Shown here in pieces: positions 40,170 through 49,965 of a stretch of 64,000 nucleotides of DNA. Positions within the stretch are counted from its first letter, which is position 1. Each line of letters begins with the position of its first letter. The DNA comes from Trichomonas vaginalis G3 (Eukaryota > Parabasalia > Trichomonadida > Trichomonadidae). Under the pieces are notes generated by a model. That model saw only the letters and a list, made by a program, of their open reading frames with translations. It was not told the DNA's origin and ran no database searches. The translations under genes were made by a program, and so were the position numbers. The DNA lies in the NCBI RefSeq assembly GCF_026262505.1, contig NC_067206.1, positions 5,298,879 through 5,362,878 on the forward strand, in the 5' to 3' direction.

Positions 40170-40490
40170 ATGACGAAAACTATTGAGATAACAAAATACA
40201 ACGGTCATGGGTTCAAGAACTTGTTCTTCGTTCCTCGTGAAAATACATTCTATCAGATACGAGGGAGAAAGGGTAAAGTTAGTTTGAGCGTTTATGACTA
40301 CAAGCATAATGGAAAGTTTATACAAGCAATAGATACAAACGGTAAGCGTGTTTCATTAGCTTTGTCAAAACTTACATACATTTATTTTGACAGTGATTTT
40401 GACCTATATGAAGAAGAAAGTGAGTCAGAAGATTATGAGCTGTTATGTGAAGCACAGCAATGGGAGGAGTTGCAATACTTTTATAAGTGA
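40170..40490 (+). CDS. Terminal-repeat protein, 106 residues (right copy)
   Basis: Second, oppositely oriented copy of the gene at 17950-18270, with one residue different. Intact, same leader. Near-identity of the two arms points to recent insertion or arm-to-arm conversion. Confidence 0.7.
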   Translation: MTKTIEITKYNGHGFKNLFFVPRENTFYQIRGRKGKVSLSVYDYKHNGKFIQAIDTNGKRVSLALSKLTYIYFDSDFDLYEEESESEDYELLCEAQQWEELQYFYK

Positions 40491-40510
40491 GAACGTTTAT
40501 TTTTACAGTA

Positions 40511-40900
40511 GTGAGGTGAAGTGGTTGGCGGCTTTGTAAATATTTAAGGTTAAGTTAGTGTTGTCGTTTGTGTTGTAAAATATACGTTAACGGTTTTGTA
40601 AAGTGTCAAATTCACATATAATGGGTAAGGAGCGCGCAGTGCCTCCGTACCCTTGATATGTATACTAACTGATATCATTTATTTTTAAGTTTATTTTTTA
40701 TTTAGTGAGGACGGTAGTGAATTCGTTAGTGAAGTCGTTAGTGAGGTGAAGTGGTTGGCGGCTTTGTAAATATTTAAGGTTAAGTTAGTGTTGTCGTTTG
40801 TGTTGTAAAATATACGTTAATGGTTTTGTAAAGTGTCAAATTCACATATAATGGGTAAGGAGCGCGCAGTGCCTCCGTACCCTTGATATGTATTCTATCT
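40511..40900. repeat. Duplicated outer end of Maverick A (two 160-bp copies)
   Basis: Copies at 40511-40670 and 40741-40900 share GTGAGGTGAAGTGGTTGGCG through GCGCGCAGTGCCTCCGTACC. A 70-bp spacer between them resembles subterminal sequence of copy B. Confidence 0.85.
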
Positions 40901-40984
40901 GACCCTCGTATGTTGACTGTGAGAAAGGCATCCTTTATCTGAAATAGATGCTTTTCCAACAATCAAATTCGAAGATCTTCGACG

Positions 40985-41128
40985 TTGTTGTAAAAAGAGA
41001 AGGAGAAGGAAAGAAGAGGAAGGAGAGGAAGAAGGAAAGGAAAAGAAGAAGAAAAAAGAAAAAAAAGGACATATTAAATATAATGCGCACTTAATAGTGC
41101 CGAGGCGGCGGAGCCGCCGAGGCGCGAT
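40985..41128. repeat. Purine tract followed by GC-rich palindrome (module 1)
   Basis: About 75 bp of A/G only (40993-41068), then GGACATATTAAA, then GGCGGCGGAGCCGCC flanked by direct GCCGAGGC repeats. A similar arrangement occurs at 45761-45921. Confidence 0.75.
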
Positions 41129-42052
41129 TTTTTTGACCCTATATTACCGCACGGCAATGTTTTTCTCGATTTTGTACAGCCCTATCTCTGATAGATTTCC
41201 TTGCCTTTTGGATATGCTATAATATATAGCCTAGCATGATAGGATATGATGTCAAAAGTTAGAACATAACTTAGGATCTTGAGAAAAATGATAAACAAAA
41301 ATTACATAAAAAAAGAAAAATTTTATCTAATTTGTTTTTTTGGACCGAATAAGTAATTTTATTGAATTTCAATACGACACATAGATTTTATTATTAGTAA
41401 TAAATATAATGATTTACTATTAACAAGGAACCTAAACTAATGAAAATTTGATTTCAAATATTGTATATGATTATCATAGATTACCAAAATATATTGCTAT
41501 TTATGAGGATATAATATTGATTATTAGTAAATCGTATAAATTTAATAAATATACCATGAATATTGAATGAATTTCTTGATTCATAGGGGTAAAACGCGCT
41601 TTTATATGATTTAGACAGAGAATTTATGAGATGTAAATAACACAATAAAGGTTTATATTGAATATTTTCTAAAAATAAATCGAAATTATAAAAAACAATA
41701 CATTTATTCATTGAAACTACTTGGACAAATATGAAACAAGCATTCAGGCAATACTTTTGAGACTTCAACGCATCTGATAATTTTTATATAACTTCACCTC
41801 TTATGCTTAGAGTGGAGGTATTGAGATCGTATAAGTATAGATGAGCTCACATTCAGATATGATGTGTGAACTTCTGTTTTCACTGCAATTTTGAATCAGA
41901 ATAAACTCAAAACAAGAATAAAATGATATACTCACTCTCTAAATGTGTTCGAGATTTAAAGTTGTATGAATAAAACGATTCATCTTTCGAAGCCTCCCAT
42001 TTAATGAGAGACTTCGAAAGATGAATGTATTCATGTAGATGAAATACTATAT
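41129..42052. other. AT-rich host DNA with one hairpin, no gene seen
   Basis: The frame at 41481-41768 looks incidental. A near-perfect hairpin with arms ATTCATCTTTCGAAG lies at 41978-42026. Confidence 0.55.
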
Positions 42053-42446
42053 ATGACCATGTGTGATACTAAAGATATCAAAATGTTCATTTTTAAGTGC
42101 AATAGAAGGGTTATCTCTCGTAAAATCTCAATTTAAGGAAGATTTAGAAAGAACTCCTTTCCTAAGTAGATAGTGTGTGGTTTCTGTCTTTTGGTTGATC
42201 AGGAACTATGAAATTAAGTCGGACAGAAAGAAGTTCTTTCCAAAACAGACTCCAAATGAGTTGTTCGAAAAGAACTTCCTTCTGTATATGGATAATTGTA
42301 GTTACCGCACTGAAGTATGTGATTGTGATGATGGAGTTCTCGATAAATCTAAAATCGGATTAAGATTAATTGAAAACTCAAGTAATTCTTTGAAATCTTG
42401 TGTTGTCTGGCACTATAATAACCAAAGAATGAGAATATTATGTTGA
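42053..42446 (+). pseudogene. Coding-like fragment of unknown family, one in-frame stop
   Basis: Open from about 42053 except for one TAG near 42171. Reads SAIEGLSLVKSQFKEDLERT before it and RNYEIKSDRKKFFPKQTPNE, LDKSKIGLRLIENSSNS, VVWHYNNQRMRILC after it. No ATG at the front. Composition is protein-like and not a simple repeat. It could be the gene of a decayed transposon whose ends are the inverted hairpins at 16886 and 42462, but I do not recognise it. Confidence 0.35.
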
Positions 42447-42461
42447 ATGATGAGTACGTGT

Positions 42462-42479
42462 GCTCGGCATTCGCCGAGC
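42462..42479. repeat. GC-rich hairpin, inverted copy of 16886-16903
   Basis: GCTCGGC-ATTC-GCCGAGC, with similar TACGTTAA-containing flank outside. Confidence 0.7.
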
Positions 42480-44533
42480 GAATTGAGTTTAACGTACTAT
42501 GAAAAGTGACAAATTTGGGCTTTTTTTCCTAGGGTTATGATCTCTTCCTTTCTGCTCAATACGACAGAAATGAAAGAATGAATTTGTACTCCCTAATTGA
42601 TTACTACAATCTGTATCTATCTTTAACATAGAATTAGCTGCATTGTGATTTATACTCCAGAATTATTCAATTTAAGATCAACCTCGTAAATTTTAATCAT
42701 ATTGCACCAATACTCCTACGTTGAGATAAGAACATGATTATACATACCAAAGCCCCATATTAAAAATCAAAATTTAGCACCTCCATTATGCAACCACATT
42801 ATTCGTCGCAAATAAGTATATTTACGCATATTATGATGCATATTCACACAACTCGTATACATGAAAAGTTATTAAAATCAGACAAAATTATTGCAATAAG
42901 GAAAAAAAAACAACTTTATTATATATGTTAGTAATGAATTACAAATATTTCTACAAAGAATGCTCAATACTTCATATAATCTTCGAATATTTCTTATTAC
43001 AAGTTAATACATTTTGACTCGAACATGATAAACAAAAGCTGACACGCTGATTACTACATTTATGAAAATATAGTACGTTTCCATTCATCTGTTTACTTGT
43101 TTTTGTTGGAATAAAATCATTTTTTTTTCTTTCATGAAATAAGAATTTTGCTGCGAAAGCAATATCTCTAACAATAATTAATACATTACGTCAACTCTGG
43201 AATGAGTATTTATCAAATATGATATCAAAATCAAAAATTAGTTGTTTTTTATGAGTAAAAACGATGTAAATTGATTATTTGACTAATTATCAAATACTTT
43301 GATTTTCCAAATTTTTTTCGAAATTGATTTTTTCATGTGAAAATTCAAATTGTTTAATTTCATTTTTGAAATTTTGAATTTTTTTTGGAATTTTGAGTTG
43401 ATCAATTCAGCAGAATTGATAATGCTATTGCTTTAGGGCATACCACAAGGTGATGAATAAAAGGTGAACATTAACAAATTATTTTAAATCACAAATATCA
43501 TCCTCATCAACTTTAATTCTAAAAAGAACTGTACTGAATTATGAAAATGCATGATTTACATTATTAAAATCTTTGAATGAAAATAGTACAAGATAAGTTT
43601 TTATTCATTTTTAATTAGATTTAAACGAAAAACTACTCCATATTAAAATTTAAGTCGAGAAATCGTATTTTGTCTTATTTGTTAGCATTTTGTAGACATT
43701 CTAATCTTGAATTAATTTGTTACATGATATTATTAACAAATTTAACTGAAAAAATATGTTAATATGGAATAAACCATGATTATATAAGCTATCAATGCTA
43801 TATATACATATGTAAAAGATTCATATTAACTCAATTAACAAAAATGATAGATTTTCATAAAGGTTCAATCTAGGTTCGTCCGAAAATTTTGATTTTTATA
43901 TAGAAGACATAGTTTCATATACATAATTAAATTTTCAAACAAATTTGATCATACCATTTATTAAGCAGGATAGTATATTAATTACTATCAGTATAAAAAT
44001 ATAAAAATGATTATATTTAATTATTGCATAATTTAGTCAAAGAGTTATAAGCCTCAAGTGATCGTTATCACCTTCAATGCACGTATACTTTATTGATTCA
44101 TAGATATTTAATCTATGTTTGACATGTTGTTGTCGTCATTCGTTTTGTTCCCATTCTTCCTAAGTTAGAATTAGAGAATACACCATCCATATCATCTAAT
44201 TTGGTCCTCAGCGATAGATTGGTTCATTTTGGAGGAGTCCCATCAGACAGTTTTCGAGCACCAAATATCAAATTTTAATGTATACAAATCTTTAGTGATT
44301 TATCTCTTTTATGATGAGTAAAAGGTTTCTGCTCATCAACATTTGATTTCCGACATATATGATTTCTAATTGCAATTATTTACTTTCTTTTTATAATCTA
44401 ACTCTGTGACTCATACCATAAATTAATTATTGGAAAGTGTCAATATGTTTGGCACAACGCATGGCGGAAGATATCAAACCATGCAGGGAATATGATACGT
44501 TTAAGATCTCCGAACTTTTTTTCCAAAAATTTT
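42480..44533. other. AT-rich host DNA, no gene seen
   Basis: About 2 kb without frames, tandem repeats or RNA genes that I can support. An AAAAGTGACA motif at about 42499 resembles the DNA-element end core but has no partner nearby. Confidence 0.55.
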
Positions 44534-44882
44534 CTATCGTTGCCCTACCTCTAATGACAGTTTTCTCTCAAATGTCTTGGAGAAAAGACAATTTATTATC
44601 AACTGTCTTGGATAAAAAACATTTTTCTCAATATTGTCGGCGGTTTGAGACATCTTTTTCTCAATTCATACTCAATTGTCTAGATTTTCTATAACTTACA
44701 ATCTACCTTCTAAGCAAAATAGACCCTTCTATGGCCCGTGTGAAGCGTTATTTTAGCGTCGGTTATGCCATACTTGTAGAAGTATTCGAGCGATTCGTAC
44801 TCGAATTCCTCGTTTACATTCTACAAGTATAGCAAGCCTTAGGGATGCTCATTTTGATGGGTCTAACCGCTTAGACCCATCA
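44534..44882. repeat. Dispersed-repeat copy with hairpins
   Basis: Starts with the inverted copy of GAGGTAGGGCAACGATAG (also 16100-16117), then TGTCTTGGAGAAAAGACA, then two hairpins: 44770-44830 (arms ATACTTGTAGAA/TTCTACAAGTAT) and 44855-44882 (arms TGATGGGTCTAA/TTAGACCCATCA). The 85-codon frame at 44437-44694 overlaps it and is probably not a gene. Confidence 0.55.
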
Positions 44883-44978
44883 ATTTTCAATTATATTATA
44901 TCATTATCATTTAAAGAAGCCGGATCAAACAACACAGTTGGACCATAAGAGCACCTTGAGTATGATAGACTTTACTCA

Positions 44979-45560
44979 CCAGTTTCCATCAAACTCCCCT
45001 CACTACTCCTCCACTCTCCTTATTACAAACCACTTTCCATTAAACTCCCCTCACTACTCCTCCATTCTCCTCATTACTAGCCAAATTCCATCAGATCTCC
45101 TCCATTCTACTCAAACTCTCTTCAGATCTCCTCCATTCCACTCACATCTCCTCCATTCCACTCAGATATCCTCCGCTCTACACAGATCTCCTCCATTCTA
45201 CTCAAACTCTCCTCCATTCTACTCAGATCTCCTCCATTCTACATAGATCTCCTCCATTCTACACAGATCTCCTCAGATATCCTCCGCTCTACTCAAACTC
45301 TCCTCCATTCTACTCAGATCTCCTCCATTCTACTCAGATCTCCTCCATTCTACACAGATCTCCTCCATTCCACTCACATCCCCTCCATTCCACTCAGATC
45401 TCCTCCATTCTACTCAAACTCTCCTCCATTCTACACAGATCTCCTCCATTCTACTCAATACCACTCAGATATCCTCCAATCCACTCATTACTTCTCAAAT
45501 CTCCTCAGATTCCATCAAGCTCTCCTCATAAGTCTCAGATTTCTCTCATTCATCAAACCT
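44979..45560. repeat. Degenerate pyrimidine-rich tandem repeat
   Basis: About 580 bp of 15-25 bp units around CTCCTCCATTCTACTCAGAT. Strong strand asymmetry (C/T-rich on plus). The 102-codon frame over it is a repeat product. Confidence 0.85.
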
Positions 45561-45760
45561 CTAACCTGATTTCATTTCTCTTAGGCTCCAGTTTTCTCTT
45601 CCTTATCATTTTATTGTTTGAATAAAAATTTATTTCTTAATTTTTTTAAAATTTTATGTTTATTTTATATATTCCAAATAAAACCGTTCAAATAGTTCTA
45701 ATATATCAAACATTAGTGCAATACTTTCTGAATTTTAAATAATTTTTTCAAAATTAAATA

Positions 45761-45921
45761 GAAATAAGAAAGGAAAAAAAGGAAAGAAGAAAGAGAAGAG
45801 GAAGGAAAAAAAAAGGAAAAAAATAGGGCATATTTGGAATCTACGCGCTTTTTTTGAATGTTCATATGCGAACGCGGAGCTCAGACCTCTCGCTTCGCTC
45901 GAGCCTTCGCTCCGCGTTCGC
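45761..45921. repeat. Purine tract followed by GC-rich palindrome (module 2)
   Basis: A/G tract 45761-45827, GGGCATATTTGG, then a palindrome with perfect 13-bp arms GCGAACGCGGAGC (45868-45880) and its complement (45909-45921), inner CGCTTCGCTCGAG. Parallel to 40985-41128. Confidence 0.75.
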
Positions 45922-46057
45922 GCAAAATTTTTCAAGTAAAAATCTACTTTGTCCAGAGGATTATGAAAAAACGTCACTTTTCATATACATATTTTCATTT
46001 TTATACTTATCATGATTATATTTTAATACACCAATGTCATATATTAGAAATTGATTC

Positions 46058-46525
46058 TGTGGTAGCACCATGATCAATTAAGAATTTAACAATATCATCC
46101 AACTTTTGCTCAATAGCAATAGAAAGTGGACATTCAATATTACAAAATATATTTGATAAAAAAATGATCAATATGAAGTGTAAATGAATAAAATGTAATA
46201 GTGATTGATATGAAATGAAAGAGTTTATAATAGAATAATGATTGATATGATATGAGAGATAATCCAATATAATAATGATTGATATAAACTGAAAGAGAAT
46301 ACTATGTAATAGTGATTGATATGAAATGAAAAAGAATTTCATATAATAATGATTAATATGAATTGAAAGAGAAATTCATATAATAATGAATGATGTGAAA
46401 TGAAATTGAGCAACTTTAGCATTGGCATCAGCTCCATGATCAATTAACAATTTAACAATATCATCCGACTTTTGTTTAATAGCAATAGAAAGTGGACATT
46501 CAATATTACAAAATATATTTCATAA
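46058..46525 (-). pseudogene. Ankyrin-repeat scraps around a minisatellite
   Basis: Two minus-strand pieces (46060-46150 and 46406-46522) code for nearly the same ankyrin segment: CNIECPLSIAIEQKLDDIVK with FLIDHGA. Host ankyrin pseudogene material, duplicated. Between them (46190-46405) lie about six degenerate 40-50 bp units around AATAGTGATTGATATGAAAT. No complete ankyrin gene is present. Confidence 0.6.
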
Positions 46526-46777
46526 AAATATTATTGTAGAAAAATTAAGTTATTCTTCAATATGTTGTATAGTTTAGTATTCTCGTTGCTATTCTATCTT
46601 ATATTAATGAATAAATTTATTCTTTTAAGTAATGTAATCCATTTCCGCCAAAACTGCTTTTTTATTGTGTTATGCAAGCATATATATGTTTCATTGAAAC
46701 TCATTTATTTTGTGAAAATATTTCAGATGCTTAAAAATTATAATGAATATCAATGACATTGAATGAAATAGTATATG

Positions 46778-46846
46778 AGTATTAGAACTGCAACAAATAT
46801 ACTTATTGCTAAGTATTATCATTATATTTGTTGCAGTTCTAATACT
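46778..46846. repeat. Perfect 24-bp inverted repeat beside Maverick B
   Basis: Arms 46778-46801 and 46823-46846 (AGTATTAGAACTGCAACAAA start), 21-nt spacer containing a smaller palindrome (ATACTT...AAGTAT). It ends 5 bp before the left end of Maverick B. Confidence 0.85.
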
Positions 46847-46851
46847 GATAT

Positions 46852-47140
46852 AGTTAGTATACAAGTCTTGGGTACGGAGGCACTGCGCGCTTCCTTACCC
46901 AATACTTGTGAATTTGACACTTTACAAAACTGTTAACGTAAATTTTGCAACACAAACGACAACACTAACTTAACCTTAAATATTTACGAAACCGTTAACG
47001 TAAATTTTACAACACAACCATAACACCAACTCAACCTTAAATATTTACAAAACCATCTGACACATAAATGACTTCACTAACGAACTCACTAATGTAAAAA
47101 TAAACGTTCTCACTATCGTTCTCACTAACGACTTCACTAA
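46852..47140 (+). repeat. Left terminal region of Maverick B
   Basis: Shares GGTACGGAGGCACTGCGCGC, TTGACACTTTACAAAAC and AACACAAACGACAACACTAA with the ends of A. Two tandem 60-70 bp units (AACGTAAATTTTRCAACACA...AACCTTAAATATTTAC) and a series of TCACTAACGA-type short repeats follow. The matching right arm is outside the window. Confidence 0.7.
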
Positions 47141-47145
47141 TGTTC

Positions 47146-47430
47146 TCATAAATTTTCCTCAATATCTTCATCATCAGTGTTAACCCTATTGTAGTCATAC
47201 TTGAAGCCATAAACTTTCTCTAACTTCTTAACGTACAATTTACATAACTTACCTTCGTCATCGTATGGTTTAATGATATAACTATTTCTATCTTTATACA
47301 CAGTCAATGAAAAGTCAACTGGTCTCGGATGTATTTGAAAGAACATGTTATGCTCAGGAAGGAAGAATAAATGTTTAAATGTATGTTTGTTATACTGTGG
47401 AATTCGAATGAGTTGCTTTTGTTCTGTCAT
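47146..47430 (-). CDS. 94-residue relative of the terminal-repeat protein
   Basis: Intact (MTEQKQLIRIPQYNKHTFKH...LFFLPEHNMFFQIHPRP, ending DEDIEENL). Same position and layout as the 106-residue gene of A but only about one third identical, whereas the capsid genes next door are nearly identical. This gene therefore changes much faster or has been exchanged. Function unknown. Confidence 0.6.
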   Translation of the reverse strand: MTEQKQLIRIPQYNKHTFKHLFFLPEHNMFFQIHPRPVDFSLTVYKDRNSYIIKPYDDEGKLCKLYVKKLEKVYGFKYDYNRVNTDDEDIEENL

Positions 47431-47530
47431 TTACATAAAAATAAAATAAAAATAAACTTAAAAATAAACTTAAAAATTAATGATATCACCACCCTCACAC
47501 GTATGAAAACATAGCGCAAAAATAAATTTA

Positions 47531-47577
47531 GGTGAAGTGGTGAGATCTCACCTGTTTTTTCACCTCTTTTTTCACCC
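47531..47577. repeat. B-type palindromic tag 1
   Basis: GGTGAAG, GGTGAGATCTCACC (14-bp palindrome), TTTCACC twice. Same place as A tag 1; flanks TAAATTTA and GTTGAATTCATT are shared with A. Confidence 0.9.
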
Positions 47578-47592
47578 GTTGAATTCATTACT

Positions 47593-47829
47593 TTATAACT
47601 CTCTTCCTTTCTCCAACTCTTCTAACTTCTTCTTAAGTTCAGCAATGTTGTCCTCATGAAGTTTAATCTTTCTCAAAATTCCTTCTTTATCTAATGGTTG
47701 CTTTATCTTTCTAAACTGAACTCTACCATCCTTCATAGTATGAATGTAAAAACCTTCTGGAATAGTTCCTGATTTAATGTATTCTACCAAAAACTTTTGT
47801 TTCATTGCTTCAGTGACTTTAGTCGTCAT
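47593..47829 (-). CDS. 78-residue coiled-coil Maverick protein (copy B)
   Basis: Nearly identical to 18433-18669. Start chosen at the ATG shared with A; the frame is open three codons further. Basic N-terminal half with GFYIHTMKDGRVQFRK and a coiled-coil end. Confidence 0.65.
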   Translation of the reverse strand: MTTKVTEAMKQKFLVEYIKSGTIPEGFYIHTMKDGRVQFRKIKQPLDKEGILRKIKLHEDNIAELKKKLEELEKGREL

Positions 47830-47877
47830 TTCAATCAAATAAAAATTTTAATATTAAATAAAAATAACGTTATTTTT

Positions 47878-48333
47878 TCAGTAAGGAAACGCAGGAGTTT
47901 ACGATTTATTTGAGGCGTGGGTTCTGGTTTAAATGTTGGAGTCGGTTAGGAGTTGACTTTTGAACAGGAGTTTGTACTTCCATAGGTTCAGGAGTTATTG
48001 AAGGTTTTGCTTGTGAAGGCGTTGGTTTTGGCGAATGTGTTGGAGTTTGTTTAACTTCAGCTACTTCAGTATTATTTACAACATTTGCTTTATTTCTTTT
48101 CAACATCATAACTGCTCCTGCTGTAGCTAGCAAACCTAGTGGGAGACCATATCTTATATAAGGACTTGACCAAATGCTATTTTTGACAGGAGCTGGTGGA
48201 ACACCTAACCTTGGTGAAACTGCTCTTTGCCATTGTGCAGCTCGTAAGAAATATTCAATAGGTGCTCCATAATCGTTTGTAAAGTTTGTTTCATAGATGG
48301 TGAAGGTTCGCGAGAGCTTGATGAAGAACTCAT
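47878..48333 (-). pseudogene. Proline-rich single-pass membrane protein (copy B), broken
   Basis: Counterpart of 18718-19176: serine-rich start, GLLV-type membrane segment, Pro/Thr-rich tail. Broken in B while intact in A. Confidence 0.6.
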
Positions 48334-48363
48334 TTATAAGCTTTAAAAATAAACGTTCATCCT

Positions 48364-49938
48364 TTATTCCTCACTGTCGTCCGTGGCTAAGTTATAGTCA
48401 TCTAATCTTATTATGGGGATGCCATTAGCACGCACCTGAATGGCAAAGCAACAATCCCTCATAAATCCAATAAGTGGCTTTGGTACGTTTTCAGTTGCTA
48501 GTTCAATAGGTCCTTTAACAGACAATTTGTATGTTATTGGAGCAGTAGATGTTTGACCTTGTTGGAAGCAAAAGTCCACTTCTGTTGGAAAACCACATAA
48601 GAAATGTGTGTTGTCATAGCTATCCCATTTATGTTCCACACTACCATCATCCACCAATGACCTCATAACATCTTCATTAAATCCTATCATATCATTGTTT
48701 GTATTGCAAGCGTTCGCAACCATTTCATAAAATACAGGTCCATATGATTTTTCAGGTTCTGCAGGCATATTTCCATAAGCTCCCATGGAAAGCTGAAGAT
48801 ATTTAAACTTAGGGTTCTCAAAATTAACATAATAGTTGTCTTTCTTTCTAAATAGTGCCCAAATACTTTTAACATTAATAGGCGTATAAGCTGCTGTAAA
48901 TGTTGCACTTGAACTATCTGTATTCTTTGAGAATGAACCGTCCATAGGAATCCAATCCATAACTTTAACAGGAAAACATAAAGCCTCGTTTGTATAATGT
49001 TCTACAAGTTCTGTATAAATGTTAGGGTCTAAAGAGAATGACTTTGGATGAATGAAACATTCATTAAAATCCATCTTTGTTCGAAATAGTTGCTGGGTTA
49101 CAGTTGTAATAGTAACTGTTCCACTAGCTTCAGTTGCACTCGTTATCATAGTGAATGGTTCATTCCATGGAACAAATTTATTTGTCGGTGGATTTGAACC
49201 TGAAGCAAATGCAACTTTAAGAGTTGGATTGAAAGCAATGATATCATTTACAGATATAGATGTGCATTGTAAGGCGTCGCTACTGAACTTTACTTTAAGC
49301 TGAATGTTTCCTGCAAAAGCTGGAATAAATCGAATAGGTTCTAATGGAAGGAATCTTCTAACAGGAATTCTTAAACGAAGCTTAAAATCAAATGATTTTC
49401 CTGCTGTAATTGGACCACCAACAATTTGTCCTGTTCTGCATGTTCCCGAATGACTCCATACATCTTTATGTCGAGTCTTTGAAAAAACATCGACTTTCTT
49501 TATTTGTTCGGTAGTTTGTGAGTTTGAAGTTATATATGCTTCTTCTCTTGCGTTGTCTTGAGAATATACGATACGACCATTTGCAAGGATTTGATATCCA
49601 GCAACTGCATAGAAAGCGTCATCGAAACCAATCCAAAATCCTGGTGGGTTTGTTTTATTGGAACCTGAACCAATTTCTTTATCTACAATAAATTGACCTT
49701 CCATTTTATACGTAATGAATGTATTGTAAAGGTCCAACATATTTTCACCAGGAGGTGAGAGATTGAATGTTACCCATGTGTTATCTTTAGCAGTTCCAGG
49801 TTGTGATGGAATCTTTGCGTCAGAATATTTTCTATTAGTGTCACCAATTTGAACTGCATTGTCTATGATATCGAAATATGAGCGAATCTGATGAATATGC
49901 TCTGCTGGAGTAAATTCGTTTAGCTGTTCGTTCTGCAT
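48364..49938 (-). CDS. Major capsid protein (double jelly roll), intact
   Basis: 524 residues, in the usual range for Polinton capsid proteins. Beta-rich with two jelly-roll-like halves: N-terminal half with TWVTFNLSPPGENMLDLYNT, SFDFKLRLRIPVRRFLPLEP, FIPAFAGNIQLKVKF; C-terminal half with CFPVKVMDWIPMDGSFSKNT, NPKFKYLQLSMGAYGNMPAE and the end RANGIPIIRLDDYN. Assignment rests on family knowledge of trichomonad Mavericks, size and neighbours. First gene of a leftward group with the membrane protein and the 78-residue gene. ATG at 49938 follows a TCTGAAGTAAATAC leader. Confidence 0.8.
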   Translation of the reverse strand: MQNEQLNEFTPAEHIHQIRSYFDIIDNAVQIGDTNRKYSDAKIPSQPGTAKDNTWVTFNLSPPGENMLDLYNTFITYKMEGQFIVDKEIGSGSNKTNPPGFWIGFDDAFYAVAGYQILANGRIVYSQDNAREEAYITSNSQTTEQIKKVDVFSKTRHKDVWSHSGTCRTGQIVGGPITAGKSFDFKLRLRIPVRRFLPLEPIRFIPAFAGNIQLKVKFSSDALQCTSISVNDIIAFNPTLKVAFASGSNPPTNKFVPWNEPFTMITSATEASGTVTITTVTQQLFRTKMDFNECFIHPKSFSLDPNIYTELVEHYTNEALCFPVKVMDWIPMDGSFSKNTDSSSATFTAAYTPINVKSIWALFRKKDNYYVNFENPKFKYLQLSMGAYGNMPAEPEKSYGPVFYEMVANACNTNNDMIGFNEDVMRSLVDDGSVEHKWDSYDNTHFLCGFPTEVDFCFQQGQTSTAPITYKLSVKGPIELATENVPKPLIGFMRDCCFAIQVRANGIPIIRLDDYNLATDDSEE

Positions 49939-49965
49939 GTATTTACTTCAGATAAAAATATCTAT

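Larger units (their letters stand above)
17766..40900. mobile_element. Maverick/Polinton copy A, full length, broken
   Basis: About 23.1 kb (22.1 kb without the nested insert) bounded by long terminal inverted repeats and a GACCC duplication. Parts left to right: terminal-repeat gene, small genes, major capsid, polymerase B, KilA-N genes, integrase, fibre, minor capsid candidate, packaging ATPase, further virion-type genes. Order and content match copy B where both are visible. Broken, with well over ten breaks, although its terminal repeats are almost identical and its proteins are above about 98% like copy B, so it is young in age. Some breaks could be assembly errors. Confidence 0.9.
38984..40900 (-). 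repeat. Right terminal inverted repeat of Maverick A (interrupted and end-duplicated)
   Basis: Mirrors 17766-18447. Carries tag 6 (39015-39060), a nested DNA element (39107-40097), the second copy of the 106-residue gene, and two successive copies of the outermost 160 bp (40511-40670, 40741-40900). The first ends in TATACTAACT, like the left end of copy B; the second in TATTCTATCT, like the left end of A. Confidence 0.85.

Noticed and set aside
41481-41768. 95-codon minus-strand frame
   Set aside because: AT-rich, no ATG-linked initiator motif, no relatives seen; probably chance.
44437-44694. 85-codon plus-strand frame
   Set aside because: No ATG at its front and it overlaps a dispersed repeat also found inverted near 16100; low coding likelihood.
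44938-45246. 102-codon plus-strand frame rich in Ser, His and Pro
   Set aside because: Product of the degenerate CT-rich tandem repeat.
46562-46756. 64-codon hydrophobic plus-strand frame
   Set aside because: Composition (Leu, Phe, Ile, Tyr) is what AT-rich noncoding DNA yields; no support.
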